60,774 nucleotides of DNA from an uncultured Schlesneria sp. (GTDB lineage: Bacteria > Planctomycetota > Planctomycetia > Planctomycetales > Planctomycetaceae): the NCBI GenBank assembly GCA_903834925.1, contig CAILLA010000086.1:1-60774 (forward strand), read 5' to 3'. Under the pieces are notes generated by a model. That model was not told the DNA's origin. It saw only the letters and a program-made list of their open reading frames with translations, and ran no database searches. A program made the translations under genes and the position numbers. The stretch's first letter is position 1. Each line of letters starts with the position of its first letter. This document shows, in pieces, positions 27,425 through 35,958 of this stretch.

Positions 27425-29680
27425 TTACTCCTTCCCCGAGTCCGTGGATTGTCTCTTTTCGGACGCGGCAGCAAGAATCTCGTTCAGTTTTACAAAGTCG
27501 GGCGGCTTGACCAGATGGTGGTCAAAACCCGAATCGTGCGATCGTTTTCGGTCAGAGTCCTGTCCATACCCGGTCATCGCGACAAGGACGACGTCTTTAA
27601 AAATGGCCTGTTGTCGTAGCCTTGTGGCAACTTCATATCCATCCATTCCTGGTAATCCGATATCCAGAAGGACGACATTCGGACGAAAGTCGAGCGCCGC
27701 ATCTAATGTTGATGGGCCATCATGAACCGTTAACACCTCGTGTCCCGACGCGAGCAGCAGCATTCCTAACATTTGGGCCGCGTCGGCGTTATCGTCCACG
27801 ACCAGGATTTTTAAGGATGTACCGTTAAATTTCGAAGTGACGACGTGCGATTCGAGGCATTGTATTTCCGACTGGGGCATTAATGGAAGACGCACGATAA
27901 ATTCGCTGCCGCAGCCAAGTACGCTTTGTACTTCGACTTTGCCTTCGTGCATTTCGACAATTCTCTGGACAAGAGCCAATCCAATTCCCAACCCACCTTG
28001 CGATCGGTCAAGCGAGTGTTCAGCCTGGGTAAACAGGTCGAAGACATGGGGCAGCAATTCTTGTGCGATCCCAATGCCCGTGTCCCGAACGCGTATCACA
28101 GCAAATTGCGTGGCGTGCGATTTCGGGCTTGCGAGGGATGAATGAGACTTTGGCAGATCGCTGCTCACCTCTTCCCACTCCCCATTCTCAGTAAGGCATT
28201 CCCTCGTCACGACGACGTGAATGTGGCCACCGTCATGAGTAAACTTTGCGGCGTTCGACAGCAGGTTCACGACAACCTGTTCAAGCCGTGCCGCGTCCGC
28301 GAAAAGTTGGATTGGTTGCTGAGCAATCGACAATGTGAGACTGTGTTTGTGTCGGTCAATCAACGGACGAACGCTTTCGATGGCATTCGTCACGACTTCG
28401 TTCAGCAGGATTGGTTCTTGTTGCAAGTGGATTCTGCCGGTCGTAATTCGAGAGACTTCCAGCAAATCGTCAATCAGCCGGGTCAATTGCCCCACTTGAC
28501 GTTCGATGATCGTGCGAGCCTGGTGTTGCAGCCGATCTTCATTCTTTTGCAATCCCAAGAGTTGCAGGGCGCTTGCAATGGGAGAGAGCGGATTGCGAAG
28601 TTCGTGGCTGAGCATGGCCAGAAATTCGTCCTTGCGACGGTGCAGTTCCTCTAAAGATGCCGATTGTTCCTGCATCCGTTTTTCCAGCCGGTTACGCTCG
28701 GCTTCCAATCGGCTGCGCTCGGTGATATCGCGGATGTTGCACTGAATGACGCTATGGTCGTCTTCTTTATACGAGTTTGCGACAATTTCGACTTCAACTC
28801 GTTCCCCCAGACTCGTTTCCAGCGGCAAGTGTTCGAAACGAATGTAGCCTTGCTCTTGCAATTCGCGGACTGCGGCTTCATTTGCCGACCGGTCGCTGAA
28901 CAATCCAATTTCCCAGAGCTCCTTGCCGGAGAAATATTCTTTCGAGTACCCCAAGAGTTCGCTCATATAGGGATTCGCGTCCGTGATTCTTCCCGTGTGA
29001 GTATCGAGAATCAGGATTCCGTCTTTGGCCGTTTCGAAAAGCCTGCGATAACGAATTTCTGATCCTCGAAGCGCCAATTTCGAGACGACCAGTTCATCGT
29101 AAGTCTTCTGATGACTAAGGTCCGTGACCAGCAAACAAACCCTTTGTAATGGCAACATAAACAGGGCGAGCGATGCGGGGAACCATGTTCCGTTTTGCCG
29201 GTTCAGCTGAACCTCTTGATGAGCCGCCACTGGTGGTTTTCCAGGGACCCCCGCTCCATCAACCATTGGAATTTTTGTGGCAACGACAATGTCAAGCTCC
29301 TCAAAAGTTGGCGAATTCTCAACATCGTGCAACATTTCCGCCCAACGGACGGAATCGGTTTCGCAGACAAATCTGTCGAGCGACCTTCCAATCAGCGTCT
29401 CGCTGGACGACGCGAACAGATCGGCGAAGCAGGGATTGCAGTAGAGGATCATCCCTTCCTGATTTAACACGGCGACACCCTGCTGCATCGCTTCGATCAA
29501 CAGTCGATAGGGACGGTCTGCTCCTTCCAACGTGTAAACGTTTTCGCCGGGATTGGAGACGACAACGGCATCGACAATCCCGTTGCGAATGGCATCGACG
29601 ATTGCATCGGCTTCTTCGAGGCGCCAATGAAGCCGCTCATTTTCTTCGAGAAGTTCGTGATATGTCTTGGGGGTGATCAT
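27425..29680 (-). CDS. Hybrid sensor histidine kinase, PAS-PAS-HisKA-HATPase-REC
   Basis: 751 residues with no obvious membrane segment, so cytoplasmic. A short N-terminal coiled coil is followed by a PAS domain (about 55-165), a second PAS with PAC (about 210-325), and HisKA with the phospho-His in AMLSHELRNPLSPI. The ATPase domain has NLLSNAAKF, DTGIGI and GGLGIGLALV. A C-terminal receiver has ILVVDDNADAA and VVLLDIGLPGMDGYE. It lies between kaiB and the response-regulator gene in one transcription unit, so it is the natural reader of KaiBC state. This recalls KaiB-binding clock kinases, but here the input domains are PAS. Confidence 0.92.
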   Translation of the reverse strand: MITPKTYHELLEENERLHWRLEEADAIVDAIRNGIVDAVVVSNPGENVYTLEGADRPYRLLIEAMQQGVAVLNQEGMILYCNPCFADLFASSSETLIGRSLDRFVCETDSVRWAEMLHDVENSPTFEELDIVVATKIPMVDGAGVPGKPPVAAHQEVQLNRQNGTWFPASLALFMLPLQRVCLLVTDLSHQKTYDELVVSKLALRGSEIRYRRLFETAKDGILILDTHTGRITDANPYMSELLGYSKEYFSGKELWEIGLFSDRSANEAAVRELQEQGYIRFEHLPLETSLGERVEVEIVANSYKEDDHSVIQCNIRDITERSRLEAERNRLEKRMQEQSASLEELHRRKDEFLAMLSHELRNPLSPIASALQLLGLQKNEDRLQHQARTIIERQVGQLTRLIDDLLEVSRITTGRIHLQQEPILLNEVVTNAIESVRPLIDRHKHSLTLSIAQQPIQLFADAARLEQVVVNLLSNAAKFTHDGGHIHVVVTRECLTENGEWEEVSSDLPKSHSSLASPKSHATQFAVIRVRDTGIGIAQELLPHVFDLFTQAEHSLDRSQGGLGIGLALVQRIVEMHEGKVEVQSVLGCGSEFIVRLPLMPQSEIQCLESHVVTSKFNGTSLKILVVDDNADAAQMLGMLLLASGHEVLTVHDGPSTLDAALDFRPNVVLLDIGLPGMDGYEVATRLRQQAIFKDVVLVAMTGYGQDSDRKRSHDSGFDHHLVKPPDFVKLNEILAAASEKRQSTDSGKE

Positions 29681-29710
29681 CGTGTGTGCTCAGAAATGGC
29701 GAGGAATGGT

Positions 29711-30058
29711 CTAAACGATGATGTTCAAGCCAAGAAAGATCTTTTTTTCGTCAGACAGGTCTCCGATGAATAAACGCTTCGGTGACGGAGACTGTTTGAT
29801 CAACGTCGGGGCAACAATGATCTGGGCTTGTCGCGCCATTTCCGGGTAGACAAATAGATCGATAACAGTCAGTTCATAACGTCCTACCAGATAGCGATCA
29901 CAAATCCGTTGGATCCGTTCGACGGCAAGGGTCGAACGAGGCGATAGACCGGCGATATAGAGACATAGCACGAAGTATTCGTTCGGGACGGACCCCGACG
30001 TGACACCGACCGTGTCCGTCGTCACGTTATCCGTTGCTTTTGTCTTTTTGCTTTTCAC
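29711..30058 (-). CDS. kaiB: KaiB-like protein 1
   Basis: 115 residues. After about 25 variable residues it matches KaiB: FVLCLYIAGLSPRSTLAVERI, YELTVIDLFVYPEMAR, IIVAPTLIK and a final FIGDLSDEKK. KaiB switches folds and binds phosphorylated KaiC in the cyanobacterial clock. The start is GTG at 30058 with AAGGCGAAA upstream. It is 9 bases after the second kaiB. Only modest identity is visible between the two copies, so their roles may differ. Confidence 0.88.
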   Translation of the reverse strand: MKSKKTKATDNVTTDTVGVTSGSVPNEYFVLCLYIAGLSPRSTLAVERIQRICDRYLVGRYELTVIDLFVYPEMARQAQIIVAPTLIKQSPSPKRLFIGDLSDEKKIFLGLNIIV

Positions 30059-30067
30059 ACTTTCGCC

Positions 30068-30406
30068 TTATTCCTTCATTTTCAATCCCGAACGCAACTG
30101 CAAGCCGACCAGCGTTCGTTCTGTGTCGGAAAGATCGCCAATGATTTTGCGAATCGGTTCAGGTAATTTTCGCACGAGAGTCGGAATCGCCACGATCTGA
30201 TCGTCCTTTGCCAGGCGGGGATTAGCGATCAGATCAACCACTTCGATCTCGAACTCACCGGCCAGGTATTCCTCGCAAATTCGTTTGAGATTCGCGAATG
30301 CCGCGACAGACTTAGGTGTTTGCCCAGCAACGTACAAGCGAAGTTGCCATTGCTTCGGAGTTTCCGTTTGTATTGAATGGCCATTCGACGCGGACTCCCT
30401 GTTCAT
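30068..30406 (-). CDS. kaiB: KaiB-like protein 2
   Basis: 112 residues with the same thioredoxin-like KaiB pattern: [52 protein letters not shown] and [10 protein letters not shown]. Its ATG overlaps the kaiC stop by 4 bases (30403-30406), giving translational coupling to kaiC. Having two kaiB genes after one kaiC is common outside cyanobacteria. No kaiA is present anywhere in the window. Confidence 0.9.
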   Translation of the reverse strand: MNRESASNGHSIQTETPKQWQLRLYVAGQTPKSVAAFANLKRICEEYLAGEFEIEVVDLIANPRLAKDDQIVAIPTLVRKLPEPIRKIIGDLSDTERTLVGLQLRSGLKMKE

Positions 30407-32148
30407 TTGCGAACTTTCTTTTGGCTTCCCGGCGACCCGTTTGATTCGGCTTTACGGCTGAACGCCATTTCCTGACGACTCTGTTCCAACTTTTTTAAAT
30501 ACACCTGCTCAGTGGTGATATCGCGTTCCATCTCTTCCTTATCAGTCTGGAATTGCAATTGAAGAACCGCGATTTGTGCTTCCAGCGCTTGTTGCCTGCG
30601 GGAAAGTTCGCCCCGTTTTCGTTCGATTTCCTGATTACGCTGTGCTGCTGTTGCCATTTCCTTCGCCTCCTGAGCCAGGCGGGCAGAACCTGTCAGTACG
30701 CCGTCGGGCCCCAGATAGACATCCGTCAGCAGAATTCCTTGATCAGTTAAAAGAAACTCTCGAATCTGGTTACTATGAGACATGCCACGCGACTTGAGGA
30801 TATACAGCCCCCGATTACGCTCACCGTTCAGTTCGATGTCCCGTAAAAGTAGCCAGGTGTCAATCAGCGACGAGATATCGAGTTCCGTCTGCTCCAAAGC
30901 CCCTCCGTTTCGGTTGAGATTTGTCAGCAGCGTCGTAATCTGCCTGGCCTTCAAATAATCGACCAGCCGCATCATCATGGAACTTGCCTCAGAGACCGTT
31001 CCCGACGAAATGAAGTTGGTAATGGGATCGACGATGACAAGAGAAGGCTGAAATTCCTCAACCAACTTGTGAATGCTCGCCAGATGCATTTCCAATCCGT
31101 TCATCGTTGGTCGAGCGGCGTGAAAACGAAGAAGTCCCTTCTTCACCCACAGTTCCAGATTGAGACCGATCGAACGCATGTTTCGCAGCAGTTGGGCTTC
31201 TGATTCTTCGAAAGCAATGTAAAGGCATCGTTCGCCCCGACGACAACAAGCATCGGCGGCATGGCATGCGAGACTGGTTTTTCCAACTCCTGCAGTGCCG
31301 GAAAGCAAAACGCTGCTGCCACGAAAAACACCCTCTCCGCCCAGCATGGCATCCAGCGCGGGAACACCGATCGAAACCCGTTCGGTCGACGCTTCGTGTT
31401 GTAGTTGAAGGGATGTGATCGGGAAGACCGAAATACCTCCTTCGTCAATCAAGAATGGAAACTCGTTGGTGCCGTGTGATGAACCTCGATATTTGACGAT
31501 CCGTAAACGGCGGGTCGAGATCTGACCGTCGACGCGATGGTCCAATAACAACACGCAGTCAGAAACGTACTCTTCCAAACCATGCCGCGTGAACGTGCCG
31601 CTGCCCCGTTCAGCCGTAATGATCGCCGTCACACCTTTTTCCTTGAGCCAACGGAATAAGCGGCGAAGTTCGGAACGTAGAATCGCAACGTTTGAAAGAC
31701 CCGCGAACAGGGTTTCAAGGGAGTCGAGGACAATCCGTTTTGCACCGATGGAATCGATGGCATAGCCCAGGCGGATGAACAGTCCCTCCAGGTCGTATTC
31801 ACCGGTCTCTTCAATCTCATTTCTCTCGATATGAATGTAGTCGACTGCCAGCTTCTTTTGTTCGATCAATCCTTCAAGATCGAAGCCGAGCGAACGAACA
31901 TTTTGAGCGAGTTCTTCTGCTGTCTCTTCGAACGCAATAAACACACCCGGTTCGTCAAACAGTGTGGCTCCCCTGACGAGAAACTCGACCCCGAGCAGAG
32001 TCTTGCCACAACCTGCACTGCCACACACCAGCGTCGGTCTCCCTTTGGGCAACCCGCCGCTGGTAATCTCATCCAGCCCCTGAATGCCCGTAGTACATTT
32101 CGGCAAACCTGGTGGTGCCGAATTTTTTTTTCCGACAGTCTTGGAAAT
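30403..32148 (-). CDS. kaiC: KaiC-family double-RecA ATPase
   Basis: About 581 residues with two RecA-like domains. CI has GSAGCGKT and the paired glutamates [11 protein letters not shown] has GTAGVGKT and AFEESEAQ. The cyanobacterial autophosphorylation region (S431/T432) appears as DISSLIDT, so two Ser can accept phosphate. The last about 70 residues are a Gln/Glu-rich coiled coil ([17 protein letters not shown]) where the cyanobacterial A-loop tail would be. The longest ATG/GTG/TTG frame starts at TTG 32106, which has no ribosome binding site. An ATT at 32148, in frame, has AAAGGA exactly 7 bases upstream and gives a plausible N-terminus, [14 protein letters not shown]. It heads the operon kaiC-kaiB-kaiB-kinase-regulator-xfp-membrane protein. 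Confidence 0.85.
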   Translation of the reverse strand: MSKTVGKKNSAPPGLPKCTTGIQGLDEITSGGLPKGRPTLVCGSAGCGKTLLGVEFLVRGATLFDEPGVFIAFEETAEELAQNVRSLGFDLEGLIEQKKLAVDYIHIERNEIEETGEYDLEGLFIRLGYAIDSIGAKRIVLDSLETLFAGLSNVAILRSELRRLFRWLKEKGVTAIITAERGSGTFTRHGLEEYVSDCVLLLDHRVDGQISTRRLRIVKYRGSSHGTNEFPFLIDEGGISVFPITSLQLQHEASTERVSIGVPALDAMLGGEGVFRGSSVLLSGTAGVGKTSLACHAADACCRRGERCLYIAFEESEAQLLRNMRSIGLNLELWVKKGLLRFHAARPTMNGLEMHLASIHKLVEEFQPSLVIVDPITNFISSGTVSEASSMMMRLVDYLKARQITTLLTNLNRNGGALEQTELDISSLIDTWLLLRDIELNGERNRGLYILKSRGMSHSNQIREFLLTDQGILLTDVYLGPDGVLTGSARLAQEAKEMATAAQRNQEIERKRGELSRRQQALEAQIAVLQLQFQTDKEEMERDITTEQVYLKKLEQSRQEMAFSRKAESNGSPGSQKKVRK

Positions 32149-32164
32149 AAGGCGTTCCTTTAAA

Positions 32165-32215
32165 CAAAAAAAGCCGACGTGGTCGCCCCCGTAAGGGATT
32201 CGACCACGTCGGCTT
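32165..32215 (-). promoter_or_regulatory. Terminator-like leader hairpin of kaiC
   Basis: In the kaiC direction a perfect 15-bp stem (AAGCCGACGTGGTCG with CGACCACGTCGGCTT, 32171-32215) is followed by seven T, then GTTTAAAGGA, the kaiC ribosome binding site. A standard intrinsic terminator right before a start region suggests attenuation or processing. The outer 11 bp of the stem are identical to the hairpin before the BON gene (36791-36836). Confidence 0.7.
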
Positions 32216-32225
32216 ATTCATTGAC

Positions 32226-32252
32226 GAGCCACCCGAAATGAACGGGCGGCTC
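32226..32252 (-). promoter_or_regulatory. Second hairpin in kaiC leader
   Basis: GAGCCGCCCG and CGGGTGGCTC (minus strand) pair over 10 bp with one G-U and a 7-base loop. It pairs fully only as minus-strand RNA (the plus strand would have an A-C mismatch), which supports transcription towards kaiC. It lies 10 bases upstream of the terminator-like hairpin. Confidence 0.5.
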
Positions 32253-32347
32253 TTCATTTAATCTTCCGAGCACGGTAAAGACTATACGCCTTGTATCAGG
32301 CAAAGGCAATCCGAATCCGGTGCAACACAGTAAATCAGTAAATCAAT

Positions 32348-33457
32348 TCAACGTGACAAACTCGTGACCGCATGATCTTGAATCCGGCCCCTGGCGTGAA
32401 ACGTCACCGGCAGATTTCGGCCACGGATCGTGACCATAAACGTTTCGTCAAACATGCCCGCTTCGTTGAGAGGCGTGAATGTCAGCCGCAGCATGTGAAC
32501 CTGAGTAACGCCGGATGCAAATTCGGTTTTGAAAGCGTCGATTGGATCGATTGGCGATGACTCGATTGGATTGGCAGCCTTCAGTTGAGCGTTTTCACGT
32601 GGCACTGCCTTCCCTTTTCCGTCGCGAGCAATCCGTTCGAATGTCTCGATTTCAAAGGCTTTTTTGCCTCGCAAAATCACGGTGATCGACTTCGAGTCAC
32701 CAATCGTCACTGAGCCAAACTGAGCATCCGTCACAACGATGTCGTCCTCAACGCGCGCTTCGACGGAGATCGCGATTTCCGAGCCACCAACCTCGTTCGT
32801 GGTGAGGATCAAGCGATCTCGGAGAACTCCGACCGAAGCATCGGGTTTCAATTCTACGACGACATCGTATTGTATCGTTCCATTACTTCGAGCTTTTTCC
32901 ACGATTTGGGTTGTCAAATAAGAGCTGTCCACTTTGGCTGATAAAATCTTCCAGTCCGCTCGTCCCTTGTAAGTGACCGAAATTCGTTGTGTGTAACCGG
33001 TTCCCAGGTCAACGGTACCAAAGGCCACAGAACTCGGTCTGACTTCGAAATCGTCTCGAATCCGGCCTTCGACCGGCAGCGTCACAGTCGACGACAGTCC
33101 TTTGATGGGTTCAAGCAAACCCACGATCGCTTTGACTCGTTTGTCCCCGACATGGCGAACCGTATCCAGGCGGATCGTCAAGACTCGCTCAGCCCGGGAC
33201 GCAATTGAAACTGGTGCTTGGTCCGTCCAGGAAATGCATCCGCATGAAGTGGTCAGGCTGGTTATCCGAATTTCTTCTGCGAACGGGTTTTTGACAGTCA
33301 CTGTGAAGGTGGTGTCCGCCAGCCTGGCCACGGTGCCAAATTTGATTTGCAACCGGTCGAACATCTTCTCGCCCCATTCCTCGGCCATGATCGGTCGAGA
33401 CAACATCGTGAGGACAAACAGAGAAGCGACACATTTTCCGTAACAGTGAGTTTTCAT
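32348..33457 (-). CDS. Exported DUF1573 protein, copy 3
   Basis: 369 residues with a signal peptide ending PIMAEE, then WGEKMFDRLQIKFGTVAR, and the SCGC pair in TTSCGCISW. It is colinear with the genes at 6428 and 7543 but carries an insertion of about 25 residues near residue 285 (around AANPIESSPIDPIDAF). Lying between the DksA-like gene and kaiC, it is the only member of the stress block without an evident stress role. Confidence 0.8.
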   Translation of the reverse strand: MKTHCYGKCVASLFVLTMLSRPIMAEEWGEKMFDRLQIKFGTVARLADTTFTVTVKNPFAEEIRITSLTTSCGCISWTDQAPVSIASRAERVLTIRLDTVRHVGDKRVKAIVGLLEPIKGLSSTVTLPVEGRIRDDFEVRPSSVAFGTVDLGTGYTQRISVTYKGRADWKILSAKVDSSYLTTQIVEKARSNGTIQYDVVVELKPDASVGVLRDRLILTTNEVGGSEIAISVEARVEDDIVVTDAQFGSVTIGDSKSITVILRGKKAFEIETFERIARDGKGKAVPRENAQLKAANPIESSPIDPIDAFKTEFASGVTQVHMLRLTFTPLNEAGMFDETFMVTIRGRNLPVTFHARGRIQDHAVTSLSR

Positions 33458-33559
33458 TTTCCAAAGCCATTACCCGATTTCGGGGTTTGAAAATCCTGAC
33501 GCAGCTGCGTCGAAATGCAAGAAAGTCGACTGGGGAGATCATCAAAGTCTGGATGGACT

Positions 33560-33961
33560 TCATTGCCAGCGGTGTCGTGGCTCGCCATGTACGGGCCTTT
33601 CAATCGAGACACGTTCTTTTCGTGCGCAATCAATGCAGTGCGCCGCATACGGAACGGCCCTGAGACGTGGTGTGGCAATCATTTTTCCGCACAACTGGCA
33701 AACGCCGTAGGTTCCCACTGGAATCCGTTCAATTGCCGCTTCGACCTGCTCTAGCAGTCGCTCTTCATTTTGAGCGATGGCAACCTGGACGTCGAAGCCC
33801 TCAACGTCTGCGTCGGCAGGATGAGTCGGCAAACTGGAAATGTCTCCTGCCTTGACCACATCCTCACGCAAGGACTCTTCCGCCGAATCCACTTCATGGA
33901 TCAGTCGTTTGCGTAACGTATCCAATTGCAACGCAAAACCTGATTGTCTCTTTTGGTTCAT
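33560..33961 (-). CDS. DksA/TraR-type zinc-finger protein
   Basis: 133 residues. An acidic helical N-terminus is followed by VEAAIERIPVGTYGVCQLCG and then CIDCAR, the four-cysteine zinc finger of the DksA/TraR family. Such proteins act in the RNA-polymerase secondary channel, often together with ppGpp in the stringent response. The usual DksA coiled-coil tip acidic pair cannot be assigned with certainty, so it may be a short DksA-like regulator. AGGA precedes the ATG. Its leader shares a block with the BON gene. Confidence 0.8.
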   Translation of the reverse strand: MNQKRQSGFALQLDTLRKRLIHEVDSAEESLREDVVKAGDISSLPTHPADADVEGFDVQVAIAQNEERLLEQVEAAIERIPVGTYGVCQLCGKMIATPRLRAVPYAAHCIDCARKERVSIERPVHGEPRHRWQ

Positions 33962-33990
33962 TTGTCTGTTCCTGGAAAGCTTAGGTAACC

Positions 33991-34034
33991 GGCACCCGAT
34001 GACTCGGATTGCCTTTCACGGTGTCGTCCAACGA
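33991..34034 (-). promoter_or_regulatory. Shared leader block of DksA-like gene
   Basis: In gene direction the block reads TCGTTGGACGACACCGTGAA then AGGCA, followed by a small hairpin (TCCGAGTCATCGGG). The 25 bases TCGTTGGACGACA..AGGCA match 22 of 25 at the BON leader (36848-36893). GTCGT-TGG-ACGAC is itself a short hairpin. Confidence 0.5.
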
Positions 34035-34050
34035 CTTGTTCTCAACTGAT

Positions 34051-34075
34051 GTGTAAGAACACGGGGTTCTTACAC
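34051..34075 (-). terminator. Hairpin after tspO
   Basis: GTGTAAGAAC (34051-34060) pairs perfectly with GTTCTTACAC (34066-34075), loop ACGGG. It lies 10 bases after the tspO stop and upstream of the DksA-like leader block. No T-run follows. A hairpin at the equivalent place is found upstream of the BON gene (36908-36934), so it may belong to the leader instead. Confidence 0.4.
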
Positions 34076-34085
34076 CGGCTGGCAT

Positions 34086-34595
34086 TTAAGGGTTCAAATG
34101 CCACATAGTAAAATTCAGTACGGCGGCAAAGCTGACCCAGGCCAGATAGGGAATCAGTAAATTCCCGGCACGCTGGTTGACTCGATAGAAGCAAACCACT
34201 GTCGCCGCGAGTGCCAGCCAGAGCATCAAAATCTCTGCGAAGGCAAATCCAATAAGGTGTGCCCCGAAGAACAGAGGCGTCCAAAGCACATTGAACAGCC
34301 ATTGAACCAGAAACAAGCTCAACGGCAAGGTTTGAGTTTTCCAGCCCCCTTCTCGCCACACCAGCCACGCCGCGACCCCCATCATGATGTAGAGCAACGT
34401 CCAAACCGGACCAAAGATCCACGCGGGCGGATTCCACTCGGGCTTATGCAGGCTGGCGTACCAATCACCGGTCGAAACGAAGACTGCTGTACCGGACGCA
34501 CTAAGACACAATACCAGCCACAGAATCAGGGCAATTGTCTGATGACCTGGCGGTGTTAATGTCGTCTTGTCCGTTGTTTGTGTGATAGTACTCAA
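34086..34595 (-). CDS. tspO: TspO/MBR family membrane protein
   Basis: 169 residues with five membrane segments and family motifs WYASLHKPEWNPPAWIFGPVW, LVQWLFNVLWTPLFFG and the C-terminal YLAWVSFAAVLNFTMWHLN. TspO binds porphyrins and is linked to tetrapyrrole handling and oxygen or light stress. Two TTG codons are possible starts. The one at 34595 is preferred because AAGAGGAG lies 7 bases upstream, while the TTG at 34601 is too close. It is downstream of the Dps gene (gap about 50 bases). Confidence 0.92.
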   Translation of the reverse strand: MSTITQTTDKTTLTPPGHQTIALILWLVLCLSASGTAVFVSTGDWYASLHKPEWNPPAWIFGPVWTLLYIMMGVAAWLVWREGGWKTQTLPLSLFLVQWLFNVLWTPLFFGAHLIGFAFAEILMLWLALAATVVCFYRVNQRAGNLLIPYLAWVSFAAVLNFTMWHLNP

Positions 34596-34644
34596 ATTCA
34601 AACTCCTCTTGTTTCGGAACTTGACAGCGTTGCTTGGTTAGGCA

Positions 34645-35238
34645 TCACTCCTCAATGCAAATCGATTCACAAGGGACATGTTCGGCAAGAAACCAAACCT
34701 GCAATTCATTGGTCCGAAGGACATTCGAAATGAGAATGTCATTCGTCCCCATGTCACCATTCGCAGCGGAATCGCGGGCCATTGCCCTGGTTTCCAGCAG
34801 GATGACTTCATGCGCATGAAGCAGCCGTGCAATTTGCGTTGCTGTATTCTCGCGGCCTTTCGGAGCACGTGGAATCAAGGTCGCTTCCGCGACGTCGGGA
34901 GCCATTGCGATAGCAACACCACCCAGCGTCTGGACTCGTTCAGCAATCAGATCGACAAGTGCAGACTGCTCTTCGAAGTGCTTATCGAATAGCAAATGCA
35001 TTATATAGAACGTTGGTCCCGATGCTTGCCAGTGATGTTTCTTATACAGATCTCGCAGAGTCATGACGTCGGCCAGAAGCTGGTTCAAGTCATTGATACT
35101 GGAGGCTGCAACGGTTTCATCCAGGGCCAGCGGAGTCCTTCGTATCATGTGGAATGTTTGCGTTTCGCCTCGCTTCGAGGCAGTGATTGGCTCTTTCATA
35201 GGGAATGCACCATTTCGTGTAATGAGTGAGGACGACAT
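34645..35238 (-). CDS. dps: Dps-like ferritin (DNA protection during starvation)
   Basis: 197 residues (184 from the ATG at 35199). Dps motifs are LYKKHHWQASGPTFYIMHLLFDKHFEE, giving the ferroxidase ligands (His, His, Asp, Glu), followed by helices to the C-terminus. The family forms 12-subunit shells that oxidise and store iron using hydrogen peroxide and protect DNA. Neither start has a clear ribosome binding site. Its placement among stress genes fits starvation or oxidative response. Confidence 0.88.
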   Translation of the reverse strand: MSSSLITRNGAFPMKEPITASKRGETQTFHMIRRTPLALDETVAASSINDLNQLLADVMTLRDLYKKHHWQASGPTFYIMHLLFDKHFEEQSALVDLIAERVQTLGGVAIAMAPDVAEATLIPRAPKGRENTATQIARLLHAHEVILLETRAMARDSAANGDMGTNDILISNVLRTNELQVWFLAEHVPCESICIEE

Positions 35239-35302
35239 TGTTTAATTTCTACGTTTGACGCCGAGAAGCGGCTGAATTTGTCTTCGCAACCTATGGAGTA
35301 AC

Positions 35303-35333
35303 GGACATGACAAAGACTCTCCTTGTCCTGTCC
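35303..35333 (-). terminator. Hairpin between stress gene and dps
   Basis: GGACATGACAAAG faces CCTTGTCCTGTCC (11 of 13 positions pair), just after the stop of the 17M-like gene. No T-run follows, so terminator activity is uncertain. Confidence 0.3.
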
Positions 35334-35347
35334 ATTGAAACCACGTT

Positions 35348-35887
35348 TCAAGCGAGCACGGCAACAGGTTTCTGCACCATGTTGACCTCGGTTTTTGATG
35401 CTCCGGATGCTGTAAGAATCGACTTTGCCCGAGTCACTTCGTCCGGAGTCCCGTGAACGAGCATCATAAATTTTCCTGCTTTGATCGACGTCTCGTATTG
35501 CACGATGCTGTTTTCAGGAATTCCGATACTGGCCAGAGCCGCTCCGAGGGCACTCAATCCGCCAACAACGACGGCGCTTTCCAGGGCGGCGACGATCCAC
35601 GCGGCCATGGGACCAGCGACCAGCAATGGACCAAAACCCGGAATCATAAAGAATGCGGAACCGAACAGCAGGCTCCAGAACCCGCCCCAGAAGGCTCCCT
35701 GTTCGCCCCAATACAACATCCGATCACCGGCATTGTAATAACCGACTGCCTTTTCTTCGGTGTGATACCCCTTGCCGACAATCGATAAGTTTTTCATCTC
35801 GAAGCCGGCCTTTTGCAACTGTTTCACAGCCTCTTCGGCTTGTGTGTGTTTGTCAAACATCGCGACGACACAATTCAGGTGTTTCAT
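35348..35887 (-). CDS. General-stress protein 17M-like membrane protein
   Basis: 179 residues. The N-terminal half fits the heat-induced stress protein (YflT/GsiB-17M) fold: VVAMFDKHTQAEEAVKQLQKAGF. A glycine-rich hydrophobic region follows (FWGGFWSLLFGSAFF, FGPLLVAGPMAAWIVAALESAVV), then a ferredoxin-like C-terminus (GKFMMLVHGTPDEVTRAKSIL). Its role in stress is known only by association. It is the second gene of the stress block. Confidence 0.75.
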   Translation of the reverse strand: MKHLNCVVAMFDKHTQAEEAVKQLQKAGFEMKNLSIVGKGYHTEEKAVGYYNAGDRMLYWGEQGAFWGGFWSLLFGSAFFMIPGFGPLLVAGPMAAWIVAALESAVVVGGLSALGAALASIGIPENSIVQYETSIKAGKFMMLVHGTPDEVTRAKSILTASGASKTEVNMVQKPVAVLA

Positions 35888-35958
35888 ATTTTTTAGTTTT
35901 CTGTGAAAAATGATTAGCTGGACGCGAAAGTGCTACGCAGCTGTTCGATATAGCTCTT

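Noticed and set aside
32069-32257. 62-residue frame through the kaiC leader starting at TTG 32176 or upstream
   Set aside because: It runs through the leader hairpin in a different frame from kaiC, ends just inside the kaiC gene and shows no protein-like pattern.
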